Below, piece after piece: positions 7,192 through 10,021 of a stretch of DNA of 10,021 nucleotides (within the stretch, counting starts at the first letter, position 1; each line of letters opens with the position of its first letter). The DNA is from an uncultured Collinsella sp. GTDB taxonomy: Bacteria; Actinomycetota; Coriobacteriia; Coriobacteriales; Coriobacteriaceae. The position numbers were made by a program, and so were the translations under genes. The notes under the pieces are model-generated. The model searched no databases, was not told the origin of the DNA, and saw only the letters and a list, made by a program, of their open reading frames with translations. The DNA lies in NCBI GenBank assembly GCA_900764025.1, contig CAAFMM010000198.1, forward strand, positions 1 through 10,021, written 5' to 3'.

Positions 7192-8091
7192 ATGTACAAC
7201 CCACAGCTTGACACTTTCATCCGCGTGGCGGAGGCGGGCAGCTTCTCCAAGGCGGCACAAGAGTCCTTCATCACGCCCACGGCCGTCATCAAACAGATGA
7301 ACCTGCTGGAGTCGCGGCTAGGCCTTACGCTGTTTCACCGATCGCATCAGGGGCTTTCGCTTACGCGAGCAGGCAGGTCGCTGCTCGCCGACGCCCGCCA
7401 TATCGTGCAGTACTCTCAAGAATCAATCGCACGCGCCCGCGTCGCCGAGCGCGGAGAGAAGCGCATCATCCGCGTGGGAGTGTCGCTCATGACGCCCAGC
7501 ACGCCGCTCACAAAGTTATGGCCGAAGGTGAAGGAACGTTGCCCTGGCATGAGCCTTCAGGTGGTCACGTTTGAAAACACACCCTCGGCGGCGCGCGGTT
7601 TGGCGAACCTTGGGCAAGACATGGATATCGTGGTGGGGATTTTCGACGATGCCTTTCTTAAAGAGCGCGGGTGCCTGGGCCTCGAGCTTTCGCGCGAGCC
7701 GCTCGGGTGCGCCGTTCCTGTCGACAGCGAGCTCGCCAAACGCGACATCGTCACATTCGACGACCTCCACAAGCACAGTCTTATGCTTATACGCCGGGGC
7801 TGGAACGCCGAAATCGACCGCGTGCGCGACGAGATACTCTTGCATCATCCTCAAATCGCGCTCGTAGACTTCCCGCAATATCGGGCGGAGGTGTTCAATC
7901 GCGGCGCGAACGAGGATCTCGCGCTTGCGACGCTGCCGTTGTGGGCCAACGTCCACCCCATGCTCAAAACCGTCCCTACCGATTGGGACTGTCTCGTGTC
8001 TTACGGGCTGCTTCATTCGCCGCACCCCGCAGACCATGTGCGGGAGTTCCTCGATGCGGTGTCTGCCGTGCTCGAGGCAAAGCATCGATAG
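7192..8091 (+). CDS. LysR-family transcriptional regulator
   Basis: A 299-residue LysR-type regulator of standard length. The N-terminal winged helix-turn-helix spans about residues 1-60, with FIRVAEAGSFSKAAQESF (9-26) at the first helices and GLTLFHRSHQGLSLTRAG (44-61) as the characteristic wing. A linker helix follows to about 88, and the effector-binding domain begins near 92 (RIIRVGVSL). The ATG at 7192 is chosen because AGGAGG lies four bases before it; the in-frame GTG at 7177 would place that ribosome site inside the gene. It is transcribed away from AKR2, the usual arrangement for a LysR regulator and its target. Its ligand is unknown, perhaps a carbonyl substrate of the reductases. 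An intrinsic terminator follows. Confidence 0.93.
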   Translation: MYNPQLDTFIRVAEAGSFSKAAQESFITPTAVIKQMNLLESRLGLTLFHRSHQGLSLTRAGRSLLADARHIVQYSQESIARARVAERGEKRIIRVGVSLMTPSTPLTKLWPKVKERCPGMSLQVVTFENTPSAARGLANLGQDMDIVVGIFDDAFLKERGCLGLELSREPLGCAVPVDSELAKRDIVTFDDLHKHSLMLIRRGWNAEIDRVRDEILLHHPQIALVDFPQYRAEVFNRGANEDLALATLPLWANVHPMLKTVPTDWDCLVSYGLLHSPHPADHVREFLDAVSAVLEAKHR

Positions 8092-8124
8092 GCAATCGCG
8101 ACCAGATGCGCTTATGCCTATGGG

Positions 8125-8229
8125 AATAACGGGAACTGGCTTCTGAACTCGCGTTTCGATACCGTCGAGTACCGCCTGATGTTGTTTCGGCGTCGCCATA
8201 GAGCAAAGCCATCAGCGAAATAACGGGAA
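8125..8229. repeat. 11-bp direct repeat downstream of lysR
   Basis: AATAACGGGAA occurs at 8125-8135 and again at 8219-8229, between the lysR stop and its terminator. Each copy is flanked by a further partial GGGAATAAC. The 83 bases between the copies show no gene. It could be a scar of an insertion or deletion or a chance repeat. Confidence 0.3.
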
Positions 8230-8233
8230 TAAC

Positions 8234-8268
8234 AGCCTCCGAACCTTCTGTTCGGAGGCTTTCTTTTT
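8234..8268 (+). terminator. Rho-independent terminator after lysR
   Basis: A perfect 11-bp stem (AGCCTCCGAAC at 8234-8244 with GTTCGGAGGCT at 8250-8260) closes a 5-base loop and is followed by TTCTTTTT (8261-8268). It ends the plus-strand lysR transcript. The same stem could weakly stop the converging MerR gene transcript, but on that side the T-tract is poor. Confidence 0.92.
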
Positions 8269-8319
8269 GCATGTCTGCCTAAACGACTCCTTGCCTAAGC
8301 CCTTGAGCATCGGGCGGCA

Positions 8320-8760
8320 TTATTGAGCGTGGGCGTTATCGTAGGTATCTTTGATTTCTTCCGGCAAATCGTCGGGAATCAGCGCCTTCAGTCTATCCTC
8401 GTTGCCATCTTGAATCGCCTGCTCGTAGTACCAGCATTTGAACTTCAACATGTCCAGCGCGCGGTTCATCTTCGCGATCTCCGACTCCATGTGGGCCTTC
8501 CGCTCCTCGAACATGGCCTTGCGCTTGGAATATGTCGATGGGCCCTCCGCACACCATTCCATGAACAGCCGGATGTCCTTGATCTCCATCCCAGCCTTCT
8601 TTAAGCATTCGATGACCCGAAGCGCCTCGAGTTCCGTATCGCCGAATCGGCGAATGCCGGACGTCCGCTCCAATTCCGGAAACAATCCCTGTTTATCGTA
8701 ATAACGCAGCGTGGAAACGGGCAGATCGAACATCTCCGCCACCTGTCCGATTGTGTACAT
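8320..8760 (-). CDS. MerR-family regulator, AdhR/NmlR-like
   Basis: A 146-residue MerR-type activator. The N-terminal winged helix-turn-helix reads MYTIGQVAEMFDLPVSTLRY (1-20), followed by YDKQGLFP and the SGIRRF wing (34-39). A dimerisation coiled coil runs from about 78 to 110, and the chain ends without a large ligand-binding domain. Cysteines are at 52, 70 and 109. Cys52 (VIECLKKAGM) matches the position of the conserved Cys of Bacillus subtilis AdhR and the NmlR group, which respond to aldehydes and other electrophiles through that thiol. The ATG at 8760 has GGAGG four bases upstream; a TTG at 8775 is in frame but would cover that site. It is divergent from the decarboxylase-cupin operon, whose promoter carries a MerR-type operator. 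The inducer here is inferred. Confidence 0.93.
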   Translation of the reverse strand: MYTIGQVAEMFDLPVSTLRYYDKQGLFPELERTSGIRRFGDTELEALRVIECLKKAGMEIKDIRLFMEWCAEGPSTYSKRKAMFEERKAHMESEIAKMNRALDMLKFKCWYYEQAIQDGNEDRLKALIPDDLPEEIKDTYDNAHAQ

Positions 8761-8791
8761 GGTCCCTCCGGACAAATCTAGAATTTACTCC

Positions 8792-8822
8792 TTGACCTAA
8801 AGTTAGGTTTAGGTATTACCTT
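8792..8822 (+). promoter_or_regulatory. MerR-type promoter and operator of the decarboxylase-cupin operon
   Basis: The -35 is TTGACC (8792-8797) and a -10 candidate is TACCTT (8817-8822), giving the 19-bp spacer typical of MerR-activated promoters. The spacer region holds the perfect inverted repeat ACCTAAA-GTTAGG-TTTAGGT (8795-8814). MerR-family proteins bind such dyads and untwist the over-long spacer to activate transcription. The alternative -10, TATTAC (8814-8819), would give 16 bp. The divergent MerR gene starts 32 bases away, so the same site probably also controls it. Confidence 0.85.
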
Positions 8823-8842
8823 CATTCTCGTCAATACAAATC

Positions 8843-8979
8843 GGGAGCGCAAGGGGTGTTCCGTAATCGCCGGTCACCCCGCCCTTGAGCAGGTGCAACG
8901 AATGGGCATGGGGTCTAGGCGCGGCTTAGCTGCGCGGAAGCAGTTTTGCACTCAAAACCATCGACAGGAGGAATCAAAC
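8843..8979 (+). other. Leader of the decarboxylase-cupin mRNA with possible hairpins
   Basis: Roughly 150 bases lie between the promoter and the start codon. They can form GGGGTG (8853-8858) with CACCCC (8875-8880), a tight stem GCGCGGC-TTA-GCTGCGC (8919-8935, one G-U pair), and GTTTTG-CACT-CAAAAC (8943-8958), which ends eight bases before the AGGAGG. An in-frame extension with ATGs at 8902 and 8908 reads into the gene but lacks a good ribosome site. No known riboswitch was recognised, and there is no terminator-like T-run. Confidence 0.4.
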
Positions 8980-9744
8980 ATGACGATCAAGCAGACGGCG
9001 GGCAGAGATGCCCTGGGGGATTTTGCCCCCAAATTTGCACAGCTCAATGATGACGTGCTGTTCGGCGAGGTATGGAGCCGAGAAGACAGGCTTTCCCTTC
9101 GAGACCGCAGCGTGGTGACGGTTGTGGCCCTGATGGCGCAGGGGCTGACGGACTCCTCGTTCCAATATCATCTGATGTCCGCAAAGAACAACGGCGTGAC
9201 CAGGACTGAGATAGCGGAAATCCTTACGCATGCGGCGTTTTATGCGGGATGGCCCAAGGCGTGGGCGGCCTTTCGCATGGCGAAGGAGGTCTGGGCGGAC
9301 GAAGACGCTGCCGACGCAAAGGCGCAGCACCAAAACGAGATGGCTTTTCCTATCGGCGCCCCCAACGACGCATTTGCGAAGTACTTTATCGGGCAAAGCT
9401 ACCTCGCGCCCCTTTCCACCGACCAGGTCGGCGTCTACAACGTGACGTTTGAGCCCGGCTGCCGCAATAACTGGCACGTCCATCACGCCAAAAGCGACGG
9501 CGGGCAGATCCTCGTCTGCGTGGCTGGTCGAGGATTTTATCAGGAATGGGGCAAACCGGCACAGGAGCTGCGCCCCGGCGACGTGGTCAACATCGCCCCA
9601 GGCGTGAAACATTGGCACGGGGCCGCGCCCGACAGCTGGTTCTCCCATCTCGCGCTGGAGGTTCCGGGCGAGGAGACCTCCAACGAGTGGCTGGAGCCCG
9701 TGGACGACGAGGAATACCTTACAGCGACTAACCAGGAGGCTTAA
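8980..9744 (+). CDS. Carboxymuconolactone decarboxylase-like / cupin fusion protein
   Basis: A 254-residue two-domain cytoplasmic protein. Residues about 15-108 match the carboxymuconolactone decarboxylase/AhpD-like helical fold (RDRSVVTVVALMAQG, then YHLMSAKNNGVTRTEIAEIL and YAGWPKAWAAF). The CxxC redox pair of true AhpD is absent. Residues about 145-230 are a cupin barrel: motif 1 is WHVHH (165-169), with Gln176 where classic cupins have Glu, and motif 2 is PGDVVNIAPGVKHWHGA (199-215), with H211 and H213. H166, H168 and H211 probably hold a metal. The ATG at 8980 has AGGAGG eight bases upstream, so it is preferred over the in-frame extension to 8893. It is first in an operon with the alpha/beta hydrolase and sits behind the MerR-type promoter. 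Its exact reaction is unknown; such fusions are usually found with carbonyl- or electrophile-response genes. Confidence 0.92.
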   Translation: MTIKQTAGRDALGDFAPKFAQLNDDVLFGEVWSREDRLSLRDRSVVTVVALMAQGLTDSSFQYHLMSAKNNGVTRTEIAEILTHAAFYAGWPKAWAAFRMAKEVWADEDAADAKAQHQNEMAFPIGAPNDAFAKYFIGQSYLAPLSTDQVGVYNVTFEPGCRNNWHVHHAKSDGGQILVCVAGRGFYQEWGKPAQELRPGDVVNIAPGVKHWHGAAPDSWFSHLALEVPGEETSNEWLEPVDDEEYLTATNQEA

Positions 9745-9746
9745 AC

Positions 9747-10021
9747 ATGGAACAGTTGAATCTGACGCAGGAATGGGACAAGGTGTTCCCCAAAAGCGAC
9801 AAGGTTGAGCACAGTAAGGCGACCTTCCACAACCGATACGGCATCACGCTGGCGGCCGACGTCTACGTGCCAAAGAACGCGGAGGGCAAGCTGCCTGCCA
9901 TCGCCGTCAGCGGTCCGTTTGGCGCGGTGAAGGAGCAAACGTCCGGCCTTTATGCGCAGAAAATGGCGGAGCTGGGCTTTTTCGCGATTGCCTTCGACCC
10001 GTCCTATACCGGCGAGAGCGG
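9747..10021 (+). CDS. Alpha/beta hydrolase, YcjY/dienelactone hydrolase-like, N-terminal part
   Basis: The first 91 codons of an alpha/beta hydrolase cut by the right edge. After an N-terminal strand region (ATFHNRYGITLAADVYVP, 25-42), the family's oxyanion-hole strand is recognisable at LPAIAVSGPFGAVKEQ (49-64), followed by GLYAQKMAELGFFAIAFDPS (67-86) and YTGES (87-91). The nucleophile and acid-His part lies outside the window, so activity cannot be judged. The start is two bases after the stop of the preceding gene, and its AGGAGG (9734-9739) lies inside that gene's end, so translational coupling is likely. Probable role: hydrolysis of an ester, lactone or similar product in the same pathway. 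Confidence 0.88.
   Translation, partial: MEQLNLTQEWDKVFPKSDKVEHSKATFHNRYGITLAADVYVPKNAEGKLPAIAVSGPFGAVKEQTSGLYAQKMAELGFFAIAFDPSYTGES

Noticed and set aside
7516..8199. Minus-strand open frame of 227 codons opposite lysR
   Set aside because: It overlaps a well-supported LysR gene and has neither a ribosome site nor recognisable motifs.
1..10021. CRISPR array, transposase or phage integrase
   Set aside because: No regularly spaced repeats and no recombinase or transposase motifs were seen on either strand.

Overview
The window looks like chromosomal DNA from a moderately GC-rich bacterium, with genes started from strong AGGAGG-type ribosome binding sites. The gene set (YqhD-type alcohol dehydrogenase, two small aldo/keto reductases, a flavodoxin remnant, a carboxymuconolactone decarboxylase-cupin fusion and MerR and LysR regulators) and the codon style suggest an anaerobic gut or oral actinobacterium of the Coriobacteriia. 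That placement is inferred from style and was not tested by a search.

Region 1 (1-3224, minus strand) is one long open frame running off the left edge. It is a restriction-modification protein with a PD-(D/E)XK nuclease, an N6-adenine methyltransferase and an HsdS-like specificity domain in one chain and no helicase. By eye it is less GC-rich than the rest, so it may be an acquired defence gene. It is followed by about 550 bases (3225-3771) with no convincing gene but several inverted repeats.

Region 2 (3762-7062, minus strand) is a carbonyl-reduction cluster. In transcription order it has an aldo/keto reductase (AKR2, 6214-7062), a truncated flavodoxin remnant (6008-6199), a second aldo/keto reductase (AKR1, 5051-5902), a YqhD/BdhA-type iron-containing alcohol dehydrogenase (3843-5006) and a strong intrinsic terminator. 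The four metal ligands of the dehydrogenase and the catalytic tetrads of both reductases are intact. AKR2 has lost the two basic residues that normally grip the NADPH 2'-phosphate, while AKR1 keeps them.

Region 3 (7192-8268, plus strand) is a divergent LysR-type regulator with its own terminator. TATAAC-containing inverted repeats lie both in the lysR/AKR2 intergenic space and upstream of AKR1, which suggests one regulator for the cluster.

Region 4 (8320-10021) is a MerR regulator of the AdhR/NmlR type (Cys52 present) divergent from a carboxymuconolactone decarboxylase-cupin protein and a tightly coupled alpha/beta hydrolase that runs off the right edge. The intergenic space holds a textbook MerR-type promoter, with an inverted repeat between a -35 and a -10 that are 19 bp apart. 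It is followed by a leader of about 150 nt that can form hairpins.

Taken together, everything from 3762 onward reads as two adjacent, separately regulated units for handling aldehydes, ketones or other reactive carbonyl or quinone compounds. The natural substrate cannot be read from the sequence. No tRNA, rRNA, CRISPR array or transposase was recognised.
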